This document shows, in pieces, positions 53,745 to 63,396 of a stretch of DNA of 64,000 nt. The DNA is taken from assembly GCF_014896945.1 (NCBI RefSeq), contig NZ_CP054719.1, positions 853,153-917,152 of the forward strand, read 5' to 3'. Source of the DNA: Candidatus Bodocaedibacter vickermanii. Its GTDB lineage: Bacteria; Pseudomonadota; Alphaproteobacteria; UBA6184. Positions within the stretch are counted from its first letter, which is position 1. Each line of letters begins with the position of its first letter. The notes under the pieces are model-generated. The model ran no database searches. It saw only the letters and a list, made by a program, of their open reading frames with translations, and had not been told where the DNA came from. The position numbers and the translations under genes are program-made.

Positions 53745-55489
53745 AATGGGTATTGATTGGGGCGCCTAACTCTGGAAAAACATCTCTGTTTAATGCGTTA
53801 ACCGGATCGTCTGGCGAGGTAATGAATTATCCAGGCTCAACGGCAACTACACATCTCGCCCCATTAAAAAAAAGTTTTTCTTCGAATGTTACGGTTATTG
53901 ACACCCCGGGAATATACGGGATTAATGGAAACTCTCCTGAAGAATTAGAGGTGCGCACCGTATTGGATAAGCATAAAAGCTCACTCATCATTTTTGTAGT
54001 TGACTGCCGCTTTGCCGAACACCGCATACAATTGTTATCCAAGCTTCGTAACGAAGGCTTTAAATGTGTGGCGTATTGTACGCACGTTCAGGACAGTGCT
54101 GCCAATCTTCATGACCTACACGAAGCGCATGGTATTTCGTTTGTCGACAGCGCCCAACCTCTTGCACTAAAAACATTAATCTACGCCATTGAAAATGTTG
54201 ATCTGCAGATGACTGCACCACCTAAGCTTGCCCCACCTCAAAAGCAAGTATCGAATGTGCGTGATTTAGATCGACTGTTTTTACACCCTGGATTGGGTTT
54301 TGTGGTTGCGCTTATTGCAATGATATTAATCTTCAGCGCCGTATTTTATATTGCACAACCTGTCAGCGATATGATTGAATCTGCGATCGATTCCTGTATT
54401 GGGCTGATTCAACAACTGCAATTCTCAATGCAATATCCCTTGTTCGCATCGCTAATCTCAGGTGGTGTTCTTGGTCTTGAAGCTCTGTTAGTATTTGCAC
54501 CTCAAATATTTTTATTATTTGCGATCATTCTGTTCATTCAGGAAAGTGGGTATCTTGCCCGCGCGGCAGTAATTCTAGACCCCATACTGCAAAAGTTTGG
54601 GTTACATGGCAAATCGTTTGTATCGTTGTTGTCGGGTTTTAGCTGCGCAATCCCCGCAATTTTACTCAGCCGTACAATTGAATCAAAAAAAGAACGCCTC
54701 ATTACAATTCTGGTCGTTCCGTTTATGATGTGTTCTGCGCGGGTTCCAATGTATGCAATGTGCATATCATTTTTGTTTCGTGGTCACTCACCCTTGGCGG
54801 CGGGACTGGCCTTTGCCAGCTGTTATTTTATTAATATGTTCTTGGGGGTTGTTGCCGCGGGAATAATAAACAAGTTCTTACCGACAGACACAACCTCTTA
54901 CTTTATGATGGAACTCCCCCCCTATAAATGGCCGTCCATTCGTGTAATTATACGATCTGCGGCAAATCGAGTCTTTGTCTTTTTCAAAAGCGCAGGTCCC
55001 ATTATCTTGGGTCTCAGTTTAGTAATTTGGGCAGCAACGACATTTCCAAACTATACAAATACAGACCACGCCGATCGCCTGTCCCACAGTTATGCTGCAA
55101 AAGTGGGTCAATGGATTGAGCCTGCTTTTACGCCGATGGGCGCTGACTGGAGAGTGGGAACAGCGCTATTAACCAGCTTTGCCGCACGGGAAGTCTTTGC
55201 ATCGTCTATTACGTTATTGCTAGGAAAAGATCTAACAGAAACCACCGGAACCAGCACGTTTGAAGCCCTGTGGGATGCCGAAAAAAAAGATGGAAGCCCT
55301 CTGTTTTCAACCGCATCGATTCTTGCCCTGTTAGTCTTTTTTATGTTTGCTTTGCAGTGCAGCTCAACAACCGCGGTTACCGCAAAAGAAACTGGATCAT
55401 GGAAAATCGCATTTTATCAATTTGTAATCATGAATGGGTTGGCATATACTTTAGCTGTGATTACGTATCAAGCTTTATCAAGGATTTAA
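53726..55489 (+). CDS. feoB: Ferrous iron transporter FeoB with altered GTPase motif G4
   Basis: Inner-membrane Fe2+ importer with an N-terminal G-protein domain. G1 is GAPNSGKTS (12-20), switch I NYPGSTAT (34-41), G3 DTPG (59-62). The guanine-specificity motif G4, normally NxxD in VVALNMMD, reads VAYCTHVQD (115-123), so N and D of the G4 position are missing. The membrane part is normal: LGLEALLVFAPQIFLLFAIILFIQESGYLARAAVILD, FSCAIPAI, MMCSARVPMYAM and SSTTAVTAKETGSWK. It is shorter (587 residues) than typical FeoB (about 700-770) because the helical domain after G5 is reduced. The next gene begins 3 bases after the stop. Confidence 0.9.
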   Translation: MPNAKIKWVLIGAPNSGKTSLFNALTGSSGEVMNYPGSTATTHLAPLKKSFSSNVTVIDTPGIYGINGNSPEELEVRTVLDKHKSSLIIFVVDCRFAEHRIQLLSKLRNEGFKCVAYCTHVQDSAANLHDLHEAHGISFVDSAQPLALKTLIYAIENVDLQMTAPPKLAPPQKQVSNVRDLDRLFLHPGLGFVVALIAMILIFSAVFYIAQPVSDMIESAIDSCIGLIQQLQFSMQYPLFASLISGGVLGLEALLVFAPQIFLLFAIILFIQESGYLARAAVILDPILQKFGLHGKSFVSLLSGFSCAIPAILLSRTIESKKERLITILVVPFMMCSARVPMYAMCISFLFRGHSPLAAGLAFASCYFINMFLGVVAAGIINKFLPTDTTSYFMMELPPYKWPSIRVIIRSAANRVFVFFKSAGPIILGLSLVIWAATTFPNYTNTDHADRLSHSYAAKVGQWIEPAFTPMGADWRVGTALLTSFAAREVFASSITLLLGKDLTETTGTSTFEALWDAEKKDGSPLFSTASILALLVFFMFALQCSSTTAVTAKETGSWKIAFYQFVIMNGLAYTLAVITYQALSRI

Positions 55490-55492
55490 ATC

Positions 55493-56086
55493 ATGAAATC
55501 TTTTTTTGCTACCCTCTGTTTAATATTAGTATCAACGTCTCCTTACGCTGGAAAATTCGATGGCGTTTCCCTGGGCGCAAGCATCGGCGGAAACCTAGCA
55601 TCACTCAAAGAAAGATCTGTCACAGATGGATTTAAGCAACTGGGTGCCAATGGAAAACTGTACGCAGGTATTGGAAAAAGCTTTCTGGATATCATTTTTG
55701 TGGGCGCAGAAGCCTTTGGACGTTATAGTTTTTTTGTGAAATCTGAGGACGTCAACAAAGGATCCGTTGATGCGGCTCCACAATTTGGTGGATACTTAAA
55801 AGCCGGAATTCGCCCCAGCGAAAATCTATTGTTATATGGCATATACGGCATTCAAAGCAGTTCCGCTAAAATCAAAAACGCTATTGAAAAAATCTTTGAA
55901 CCCACCGATGGAACATGGTCTACACTTATGGGTGCTGGATTTGAATATGCGCTTGGCGTTGGCACCGCAGTACGCGCAGAGGGGGTGTATGAACCTAATA
56001 CTTCATTTAAAATTAAAGACATCCCTGATCAGGCTTATGATGCTAACTTTTTTTCAATTAACATAGGAGTCGTTGTTTACCTATAA
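55493..56086 (+). CDS. Small outer-membrane beta-barrel protein
   Basis: The 197-residue protein has a signal peptide (MKSFFATLCLILVSTSPYAG) and alternating strands typical of an 8-stranded OmpA/OmpX-like barrel: GVSLGASIGGNLASL, GKLYAGIGKSFLDIIFVGAEAFGRYSFF, GGYLKAGIRPSENLLLYGIYGIQSS, LMGAGFEYALGVGTAVRAEGVYE, and final strand FFSINIGVVVYL. It starts 3 bases after feoB, so it is probably translated with feoAB. Whether it aids iron passage is an inference from context only; no plug or TonB box is seen. It matches the general alphaproteobacterial opacity/outer membrane barrel family. Confidence 0.8.
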   Translation: MKSFFATLCLILVSTSPYAGKFDGVSLGASIGGNLASLKERSVTDGFKQLGANGKLYAGIGKSFLDIIFVGAEAFGRYSFFVKSEDVNKGSVDAAPQFGGYLKAGIRPSENLLLYGIYGIQSSSAKIKNAIEKIFEPTDGTWSTLMGAGFEYALGVGTAVRAEGVYEPNTSFKIKDIPDQAYDANFFSINIGVVVYL

Positions 56087-56092
56087 ACAAAG

Positions 56093-56121
56093 TTGACAAT
56101 CTTGCCAGCCGCCCTTATATA
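56093..56121 (+). promoter_or_regulatory. Consensus sigma-70 promoter of the 534-residue exported protein
   Basis: TTGACA (56093-56098), 17-base spacer and TATATA (56116-56121) lie 30 bases before the GTG start at 56152, with AGGAA between. A short leader is predicted. Confidence 0.7.
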
Positions 56122-56151
56122 ACAAAACGTAAATAAATAGGAACGTCTACC

Positions 56152-57756
56152 GTGAAAAAAATAATAACACTCTCTCTGCTTGCGTCATCAAGCTTCATTG
56201 CGACAAACCACGCCGCAGCAGCTGCAGCTTTAAATGATACAGCATTAACTGCGCCCGCAGCAGCAGACCACGCAACTCATGTCACGCCGTCAACGTTAGA
56301 GCAACTTGAAACCTTCTTAAGGAGACACTGTGACACAGATTTTCCAGCAGTAGGCTTTGGGGCATTTTGCGCCCCGTTTAAACCAGAGTTTTCAAGACTA
56401 AAGAGAATCGATCAAGTGCGTATACAAAACGCGGCTATCGACACTCTTGGGCAAATAGTCGCACTCGGTTACTGTTCGTTTACACAAGAATTAGATAGCC
56501 TCAAGACCCCGACGCCCCATTTTGCAGATCGCGCTGCTTCTCGCCCCGAAGCAATGGAACATTATCATCGCTTTACTCATTCTCATTTTTTAAGATTTCA
56601 GATAATGGTTATGCGCCTGCTAGAGTTAGCTCAAGCGAAAACTGGCGACCTTGCCAAAGATGCAAGAGCTGCCCTAACACAACCTTATGGAAGCAGCGAC
56701 GCTCTTAAAATTGCATGGTTGAAAGACATCTCGGGAATAGTCCCGGTTCCATTTCAGGGCGATCTAAAAAAGATGATATATTCATCTTCTACTCCTTATG
56801 GAGATTGGGAAGATGGTTTACAACGATCTATGGTGTTTGTTGATGGAAAACTTATAACGACCCCCGGGATAGATGTCCATACAAACGATGGTGTCACGTT
56901 TAAATTTATTCGAGAAAACGGATTAAGAGATAGCTTTGTTACCTCGCCCATAACAATAAGAACCTCCTCTAAACACCCAATAGTTTTAAACTTATTAGGA
57001 TCTGGCGTTTTCAGAACTGGATCAACACCCACAAGCCTTAGTGCTTTTCTTACACTGCCCGCAACCCCAACTGAAGACAAAGAATTTGAAGCCGTGTTTC
57101 TAGGGGAGCTTATGGAAGCCGTCGCTAGGGGAGAACCCGCCCCAATTGAAGAAGCCTTTATTGCTGGGTATTTACAGGCATCAGAATATGTCGAGCAACC
57201 AGAAACAGAAGCCTCCTCAGGCGCAGCTGCAGCAGGCGCTACCCCCCTTGGCACCATAGCCACACACATTGATTTACTGTATGAAGAGCAGATTCTTGCA
57301 GAACAAGCTGCAATTTCTCGCAGGGTGGCGGAAGATCTTCACAAAGCAGCAGAACCTGCAGTTTCTAAAAAAGGGGAGGCTTCTAAAAAAGGCAAAGCAC
57401 AAACTGCCACGGTCGCGATAACCGCCTCCACAGAAACTTTTTCAGAGGAAAAAGCAGCCCTGCGTAGAGAAATACTATCAAAACTAAAAGAACGCGGTCG
57501 AACAAAGTGGCGAACATTAGCAAGAGTCCTAATCACCGCTTTAAAAAGCGCCCACGATAATAAAACTATTACAGTTAAAGTTATAGAAAAAGGATCTCAC
57601 TTTATGATCCACGCAGAAGGAGAAGCCGCAAGCGATGGGGCAACGATTATTCGCCCACATGGAAAATTGGATCGCACACTCGCAGCTGGTGAGGCTCGTG
57701 GACTTGCCGAGAACTTAATTGATCTAACATTCAGACTTATGGCACGCAAGCCATAA
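56152..57756 (+). CDS. Exported protein of unknown function with a HicA-like C-terminal segment
   Basis: I do not recognise the whole protein. It has 534 residues and starts at GTG 56152 (AGGAA 8-9 bases upstream). A signal peptide ends in an Ala-rich region (THHAAAAAALND-like, about 20-27). The middle (100-340) is mixed and helical. Residues about 350-420 are Ala/Glu/Lys rich. The last 98 residues (437-534) resemble the HicA double-stranded-RNA-binding-like toxin fold: RTKWRTLARVLITAL, then VIEKGSHFMIHAEG (His483 in GSH, as in the HicA GSHH motif), then ATIIRPHGKLDRTL and helix. This is a pattern-based guess. The promoter is strong and consensus-like, so the gene is probably well expressed. 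Confidence 0.65.
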   Translation: MKKIITLSLLASSSFIATNHAAAAAALNDTALTAPAAADHATHVTPSTLEQLETFLRRHCDTDFPAVGFGAFCAPFKPEFSRLKRIDQVRIQNAAIDTLGQIVALGYCSFTQELDSLKTPTPHFADRAASRPEAMEHYHRFTHSHFLRFQIMVMRLLELAQAKTGDLAKDARAALTQPYGSSDALKIAWLKDISGIVPVPFQGDLKKMIYSSSTPYGDWEDGLQRSMVFVDGKLITTPGIDVHTNDGVTFKFIRENGLRDSFVTSPITIRTSSKHPIVLNLLGSGVFRTGSTPTSLSAFLTLPATPTEDKEFEAVFLGELMEAVARGEPAPIEEAFIAGYLQASEYVEQPETEASSGAAAAGATPLGTIATHIDLLYEEQILAEQAAISRRVAEDLHKAAEPAVSKKGEASKKGKAQTATVAITASTETFSEEKAALRREILSKLKERGRTKWRTLARVLITALKSAHDNKTITVKVIEKGSHFMIHAEGEAASDGATIIRPHGKLDRTLAAGEARGLAENLIDLTFRLMARKP

Positions 57757-57757
57757 T

Positions 57758-58324
57758 TTAATGATGCGCTCTGCTCGTTTGACGCAGGGCGCTTATCATA
57801 TAGGCAACACCTGACCACAGTGTAATTAGGGTTGATAGCCACAACAGCGCAACCCCAATCTCATAGGTCATCCATTCTTTGGGCGCAGAAGGATATACCA
57901 TTAAAAACCCAAGCGCCAGCATTTGAGTTGTTGTTTTCCATTTACCCAATTGACTGACCGGCATGCGAATTTGATAATCTGCCAAAAACTCTCTTAGACC
58001 TGAAATGAAAATTTCACGACATACAATTAAAATAACAGGGATCAAATTCCAGTCTGTTAATCTTCCTAAACCAACGTAAGAAATTAACACGGTGCTAACT
58101 AATAATTTATCAGCTATGGGATCCAAAAAACGCCCCACCATGGATGTTTGTCGCATAGCGCGCGCAATGTACCCATCAAAGAAATCGGTAATACACGCAG
58201 CCCCATAAAAACTAAACGCAATCCAGTCTCCCCAAAATGATTGAGCATATAGACTGCAAACAATTCCCGGGATCGCCAGGATTCTAAGCATCGTCAAAAA
58301 ATTTGGGATTGTATACACAGCCAT
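57758..58324 (-). CDS. pgsA: CDP-diacylglycerol--glycerol-3-phosphate 3-phosphatidyltransferase
   Basis: Makes phosphatidylglycerol phosphate in the inner membrane. The 188-residue protein has the CDP-alcohol phosphotransferase motif D-x2-D-G-x2-A-R-x8-G-x3-D-x3-D as DFFDGYIARAMRQTSMVGRF then LDPIAD. It has about four to five membrane segments and starts MAVYTIPNFLTMLRI, a family-typical N-terminus. It follows uvrC with 3 bases between, the usual uvrC-pgsA arrangement. Confidence 0.95.
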   Translation of the reverse strand: MAVYTIPNFLTMLRILAIPGIVCSLYAQSFWGDWIAFSFYGAACITDFFDGYIARAMRQTSMVGRFLDPIADKLLVSTVLISYVGLGRLTDWNLIPVILIVCREIFISGLREFLADYQIRMPVSQLGKWKTTTQMLALGFLMVYPSAPKEWMTYEIGVALLWLSTLITLWSGVAYMISALRQTSRAHH

Positions 58325-58327
58325 GTT

Positions 58328-60178
58328 TTAACTTTCTGGATTAAAAAATAGATAGATTTCTTTTGCCATCGTTGGACTAATTCCACTTACGTGTTCAAAC
58401 TGTTCAATGCTTGCCTCTTTAATAGATTTAACAGATCCAAAATGATGTAACAAAGCTTTTTTTCGTTTGGGTCCAATTCCTGGTATTTCATCTAATTGAG
58501 ACAGGGTCATTTGAACCTTGCGTTTTTTTCGATGGGTTTCAATCACAAATCGATGTGATTCATCTCTTAATCGCTGAATAAAAAACAGTAACGGATCGTT
58601 GAAGTCCAGCTGCACCATTGGTTTTTCAGGAACAAGTATCTTTTCACGACCTGCGTTGCGATCAACCCCTTTGGCAACCGCCATCAATTTTGGGACATTG
58701 GGCAATTGCAGTTCCTGTAAAACCTCGATAACCGCGTTTAACTGCCCAAGACCGCCATCGATAATAACAACATCTGGGAACGACCAATTTTCATCTGTGT
58801 CTGGTTTTGTAAATCGTCTGCGAAAAACTTCTTTCATCATTCCAAAATCATCGCCAAATACGGTTGCGTCTTTGATGATGAATTTACGGTAAGCATTTTT
58901 TATAAACCCATCTTCGCCAGCAACAATAAATGCGCCAACCGAATGGGCTCCTTGAATGTGACTATTGTCATAGACTTCGATGCGCCCAGGAATCTCTTCC
59001 ATATCTAAAAAGCTCGCCAATTTCTGCAACAAATCTTTTTGATTGGCCGTTTCTAATAATTTGCGATTTACGGCTGCTTTGGCATTGGACGAGACCATAT
59101 CCATAAATCGTTTTTTCTCTGCACGTAGTGGCACATAAATATGGATAGGCTGCCCATTCATTTCAGTTAATGCATCAGCGATCAAGTTTTGTTCCGACAA
59201 AACGTGACTAATATATATTTCTTTGGGAGCAATTCGCGACGCGTAAAACTGCACAATAAACTGCTGAAAGATTTCCTCAATCGAATTGTCGGCGCTATGT
59301 TTTGGAAAATAAGATAAATTTCCATAGTTCTGACCACCCCGCACAAAAAACACTTGAATACCCACGCATCCTTTTTCTTCGTATAATGCCATCATATCAG
59401 CATCGCGAACCCCGACAGGATTGATGCTGGAATGTTGTTGGATTTTATGCAAGTCTTTAATTTGATCACGGTATGCTGCAGCCAATTCATATTCTTCATT
59501 TGTGGCAGCACTTACCATTTTTTGCTCCAACATTTTTTGAATCTCTTGCGACTTTCCTTTCAAAAAATCTGCAGCCTGCACCACCTGCTGATGATAACTT
59601 TCAACGCTTACTTTTCCAACACAGGGCGCTGTGCATCGTTTAATATGATATTGCAAGCATGGACGCTGCCTGGCATCAAAATAGGCATCATTACAATTGC
59701 GCAATTTAAATATCTTTTGCAGTGCAATCATTGTGGTTTCCACTGCATCGATCGTGGCAAAGGGGCCGAAACATTGTGCTTCATGTTCGTTTACCCCACG
59801 CTTTTTATAGATCTGTGGAAAGTCATGCCCCTTTTGAATATAGATATATGGAAAAGATTTATCGTCTTTAAGTAAAATATTGTATTTGGGTTGCAGCTTT
59901 TTTATCAACTGGCTTTCTAAAATTAACGCCTCAACCTCTGTCTTTGTGGAAATAATCTCCATAGAGGTGGTCGCGAATACCATCCGCTGCAATCGCGATG
60001 GCAGCTGATCCAACACGGTATAGCTGCGCACCCTGTTCTTAAGGCTCTTTGCTTTTCCAACGTACAGCACTTGACCCGCGGCATCTAACATACGATACAC
60101 GCCCGGTCGCAAAGGAAGGGTCTTGACCGTGTCTAAAATAATTTGAACACCAGTATATAAATTGGGTTGATCTGTCAT
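58328..60178 (-). CDS. uvrC: Excinuclease ABC subunit C
   Basis: Nuclease that makes both incisions in nucleotide excision repair. Domains in order: GIY-YIG N-terminal nuclease (LRPGVYRMLDAAGQVLYVGKA, 23-43), UVR/UvrB-binding motif (EEYELAAAYRDQIKDL, about 204-219), RNase H-like C-terminal nuclease (IEVYDNSHIQGAHSVGAFIV and VVIIDGGLGQLNAV), and a final helix-hairpin-helix pair (LDEIPGIGPKRKKALLHHFG). It has 616 residues from ATG 60178; a TTG at 60184 would add two residues. Confidence 0.96.
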   Translation of the reverse strand: MTDQPNLYTGVQIILDTVKTLPLRPGVYRMLDAAGQVLYVGKAKSLKNRVRSYTVLDQLPSRLQRMVFATTSMEIISTKTEVEALILESQLIKKLQPKYNILLKDDKSFPYIYIQKGHDFPQIYKKRGVNEHEAQCFGPFATIDAVETTMIALQKIFKLRNCNDAYFDARQRPCLQYHIKRCTAPCVGKVSVESYHQQVVQAADFLKGKSQEIQKMLEQKMVSAATNEEYELAAAYRDQIKDLHKIQQHSSINPVGVRDADMMALYEEKGCVGIQVFFVRGGQNYGNLSYFPKHSADNSIEEIFQQFIVQFYASRIAPKEIYISHVLSEQNLIADALTEMNGQPIHIYVPLRAEKKRFMDMVSSNAKAAVNRKLLETANQKDLLQKLASFLDMEEIPGRIEVYDNSHIQGAHSVGAFIVAGEDGFIKNAYRKFIIKDATVFGDDFGMMKEVFRRRFTKPDTDENWSFPDVVIIDGGLGQLNAVIEVLQELQLPNVPKLMAVAKGVDRNAGREKILVPEKPMVQLDFNDPLLFFIQRLRDESHRFVIETHRKKRKVQMTLSQLDEIPGIGPKRKKALLHHFGSVKSIKEASIEQFEHVSGISPTMAKEIYLFFNPES

Positions 60179-60331
60179 GGGCAATCATTAGATTAAATCT
60201 ACATCGTCCTCAGTGTATAGTATTGCTGAACATCTCACCAATATTATTTGACCCATCTGCAATGTTGGATGACATAAAAAAGCGAATCTGATATAAGAAA
60301 GTGTTAATCAAATTTTATGAGAGGCATCGCC

Positions 60332-60829
60332 ATGAAAGCATATTTAATAACACTCTTATTCTGCGGTATAGCATTATCAAGCTGTTCCAACAACACTCCA
60401 GGTGGCTTTGATACCGCAAAAGAACGACTGGATGAGGAGCGCAAAGGCAGCGCCCTTGGAAAAGATGCCCTGACGTGGAAATGGTCAAAAGACGCCGATG
60501 AGAAAACGGTAACAGGTGATGACCCAATGTGGGCCGCCGTCAGTCGCATTACATCGGAACACCCCATCAGCTTTAATAATTTTCATGCCAGGATTATTCA
60601 AACAGAATGGATTACACCTGCTGATAAAACAGACATTCGATATCGATTTACATTTCATGTTTTGGGAAAATCCCCCAAAGCAGATAGTCTTGAAGTATTA
60701 ATGATGATGGAAAAAAAACAGGGTAGCAATTGGGTCACGGCAACGCCAGACACCTCTATTCGTCAAGCATTAATTGACAGAATCGTAAGCGAAGCCATAC
60801 GAATTTATGACCAAAATAAACGCGATTAA
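60332..60829 (+). CDS. DUF3576 family lipoprotein
   Basis: Alphaproteobacterial lipoprotein of unknown function, 165 residues. The signal ends in lipobox ALSSC (Cys18). The mature protein contains [13 protein letters not shown]-type sequence, [20 protein letters not shown] and a DUF3576 end ([20 protein letters not shown]). In alphaproteobacteria this gene stands immediately upstream of leuS, as here. I start at ATG 60332 because the signal sequence begins there; ATG 60317 would add five residues. The leuS start lies 13 bases after the stop. Confidence 0.82.
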   Translation: MKAYLITLLFCGIALSSCSNNTPGGFDTAKERLDEERKGSALGKDALTWKWSKDADEKTVTGDDPMWAAVSRITSEHPISFNNFHARIIQTEWITPADKTDIRYRFTFHVLGKSPKADSLEVLMMMEKKQGSNWVTATPDTSIRQALIDRIVSEAIRIYDQNKRD

Positions 60830-60842
60830 GGACAACATAACA

Positions 60843-63386
60843 ATGCGATATAATTTTAAAACCAGCGAAGCAAAATGGCAACAAACATGGGATGAACGCC
60901 GGGTATTTGAATCTGATGTTGACCCATCCAAACCCAAATATTATGTTTTAGAAATGCTGCCTTATCCCTCCGGACGCATTCACATGGGGCACGTTCGCAA
61001 TTACACATTGGGAGATGTTGCGGCAAGATATCGCAAAGCGCTTGGCTATAATTTAATGCACCCCATGGGTTGGGACTCATTTGGTCTGCCAGCAGAGAAT
61101 GCTGCGATGGAACGCAAAGTACACCCCGGAGAGTGGACGAATAAAAATATCACAGAAATGAAAACTCAGCTTAAACCCCTTGGTTTTTCATATGATTGGA
61201 ATCGAGAAGTCGCAACCCATACACCCGAATATTATCGTCATGAACAAAAGATGATGATCGACTTTTGGAAATCAGGATTGTTGTATCGCAAAGAATCTCA
61301 TGTTAACTGGGATCCGATTGAAAACAGCGTCTTGGCAAACGAACAAGTTATTGATGGCAGAGGTTGGCGTTCTGGCGCTTTGGTTGAGCGCAAACTGATT
61401 CACCAATGGTTTTTAAAAATTACAGACTTTGCAGATGAGTTAGTTGAAAGCTTAGATTCTTTAACCGGCTGGCCAGAAAAAGTTCGCACCATGCAAAAAA
61501 ACTGGATTGGAAAATCCCAGGGTGCCTATGTTGACTTCAAATTGTCTAACGGAGAAACCGTTACTGTCTTTACAACCCGACCCGATACATTGTTTGGTAT
61601 GTCGTTTTTAGCCATTGCAGCAGGACACCCCATTGCACAAAAACAATCTGAAGCAAACGCCGACCTCAAAGCGTTTATTCAAGAATGTGAACGCGGGGGA
61701 ACGTCCGAAGCCGCCATTGAAACGGCTGAAAAACTTGGTTGCCCTGTAGGCTTAACCGCATCCCATCCGTTAATTCCAGGAAAAATAATTCCCGTATACG
61801 TTGCAAACTTTGTATTAATGGAATACGGCACGGGCGCATTATTTGGATGCCCAGCACACGATCAGCGCGATTTTGAATTTGCGACTAAATACGAATTACC
61901 CATCGTTCAGGTTGTCAGCGACAATGGATCGTGGGATCGTGCCGCTGCATATACTGGCGATGGAACGATGATTAATTCAGAGTTTCTAGAGGGTATGACA
62001 TCGGCAGATGCCAAAAAAACCATGATCGAAAAATTAGATTCATCGAACACTGGGAAAAGCGCCACGACCTATCGTTTGCGAGATTGGGGTGTTTCCCGTC
62101 AACGCTATTGGGGGTGCCCTGTGCCGTTTGTTCATTGTAACGATTGCGGAGTGGTTCCTGAAAAAGTTGAAAACCTGCCCATCAAATTACCTGAGGATGT
62201 AACGTTTGATCGCCCTGGAAATCCGCTGGATCATCACCCAACTTGGAAACATACAAATTGCCCAAGCTGTAACAAACCTGCCATTCGCGATACGGACACA
62301 ATGGATACATTCTTTGAATCATCTTGGTATTTCTTGCGCTATTGTTCCCCAAAATCTGAACAGGCCTTTGATGAAAAAGATGTGCAATATTGGATGCCGG
62401 TCGATCAGTATATTGGTGGTGTTGAACATGCCATTTTACACTTATTGTATTCTCGTTTTTTCACACGCGCGCTGCGCAAATGTGGGTACCCCATTCAATT
62501 TGAAGAGCCCTTTAAAAACCTGTTAACGCAAGGCATGATCACCCACGTAACCTATCAAGACAAAGAAGGGGCTTGGCTGTCACCTGCTGAAGTTCTGCCT
62601 CTCGAAAATGGTACATATATTAAAGCATCCGACAAATCATCGGTTACGGTGGGTCGTTTAGAAAAGATGAGCAAGTCGAAAAAGAACACCATTGACCCCG
62701 GTGAAATCATTGACACTTATGGTGCAGATACAGCTCGCCTATTTATGATGTCTGACAATCCTCCTGAAAAAGATCTGGAATGGACAGACTCTGGCGCGGA
62801 TGGAGCATGGAGATATTTAAACAAACTGTACACTCAAGCAATGTATGCTGTGGATTGCATTCCTGCGATTAACACGCCAGAACCAGATACATTTTCTGCT
62901 GCTGCGGTGACCTTGCGCCAAGTTGTTCATAAAACAATTATGGAATACACCCATGATTTGGAAACGTTTTCATACAACCGTGGCGTTGCAAGATTAAGAA
63001 CATTGTCCAACACATTGTTTGCATTTGATCCAAAAACAACTGATGAGAAGTGGGCGTTCCGCGAAGGCTATGAAACATTGATTCAATTGCTTGCTCCGAT
63101 AACACCTCATATATGTGAGGAGATCTGGCAAAGCTTTGGGCACACAACGTTGGTATATGAAACACCCTGGCCAAAACATCGCCCAGAACTAACTGTTGAA
63201 ACGCAGGTAACGATCGCGATTCAGGTCAACGGAAAGTTGCGCGGAACAATCGACATGCCCGCGGACAGCGACGAAGACTCTGTTAAACAAGCCGCCCTAA
63301 ACCATGTGGCACATTTAACAGACGGCAAAACTGTTCAACGCGTCATTGTTGTGAAAAACAAAATTGTTAACATCGTTGTGTCTTAG
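60843..63386 (+). CDS. leuS: Leucyl-tRNA synthetase
   Basis: Charges tRNA-Leu. The 847-residue class Ia enzyme has the HIGH-type motif HMGH (47-50) in [14 protein letters not shown], the CP1 editing domain with [15 protein letters not shown], the zinc-like segment PFVHCNDCG with a later CPSC pair, KMSKS at 608-612, and a C-terminal domain ending in VQVNGKLRG-like [19 protein letters not shown] is about 10 bases before the ATG at 60843; a start at 60807 would overlap the upstream gene. Length is normal for bacterial LeuRS. Confidence 0.97.
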   Translation: MRYNFKTSEAKWQQTWDERRVFESDVDPSKPKYYVLEMLPYPSGRIHMGHVRNYTLGDVAARYRKALGYNLMHPMGWDSFGLPAENAAMERKVHPGEWTNKNITEMKTQLKPLGFSYDWNREVATHTPEYYRHEQKMMIDFWKSGLLYRKESHVNWDPIENSVLANEQVIDGRGWRSGALVERKLIHQWFLKITDFADELVESLDSLTGWPEKVRTMQKNWIGKSQGAYVDFKLSNGETVTVFTTRPDTLFGMSFLAIAAGHPIAQKQSEANADLKAFIQECERGGTSEAAIETAEKLGCPVGLTASHPLIPGKIIPVYVANFVLMEYGTGALFGCPAHDQRDFEFATKYELPIVQVVSDNGSWDRAAAYTGDGTMINSEFLEGMTSADAKKTMIEKLDSSNTGKSATTYRLRDWGVSRQRYWGCPVPFVHCNDCGVVPEKVENLPIKLPEDVTFDRPGNPLDHHPTWKHTNCPSCNKPAIRDTDTMDTFFESSWYFLRYCSPKSEQAFDEKDVQYWMPVDQYIGGVEHAILHLLYSRFFTRALRKCGYPIQFEEPFKNLLTQGMITHVTYQDKEGAWLSPAEVLPLENGTYIKASDKSSVTVGRLEKMSKSKKNTIDPGEIIDTYGADTARLFMMSDNPPEKDLEWTDSGADGAWRYLNKLYTQAMYAVDCIPAINTPEPDTFSAAAVTLRQVVHKTIMEYTHDLETFSYNRGVARLRTLSNTLFAFDPKTTDEKWAFREGYETLIQLLAPITPHICEEIWQSFGHTTLVYETPWPKHRPELTVETQVTIAIQVNGKLRGTIDMPADSDEDSVKQAALNHVAHLTDGKTVQRVIVVKNKIVNIVVS

Positions 63387-63396
63387 GTAAAAACAA

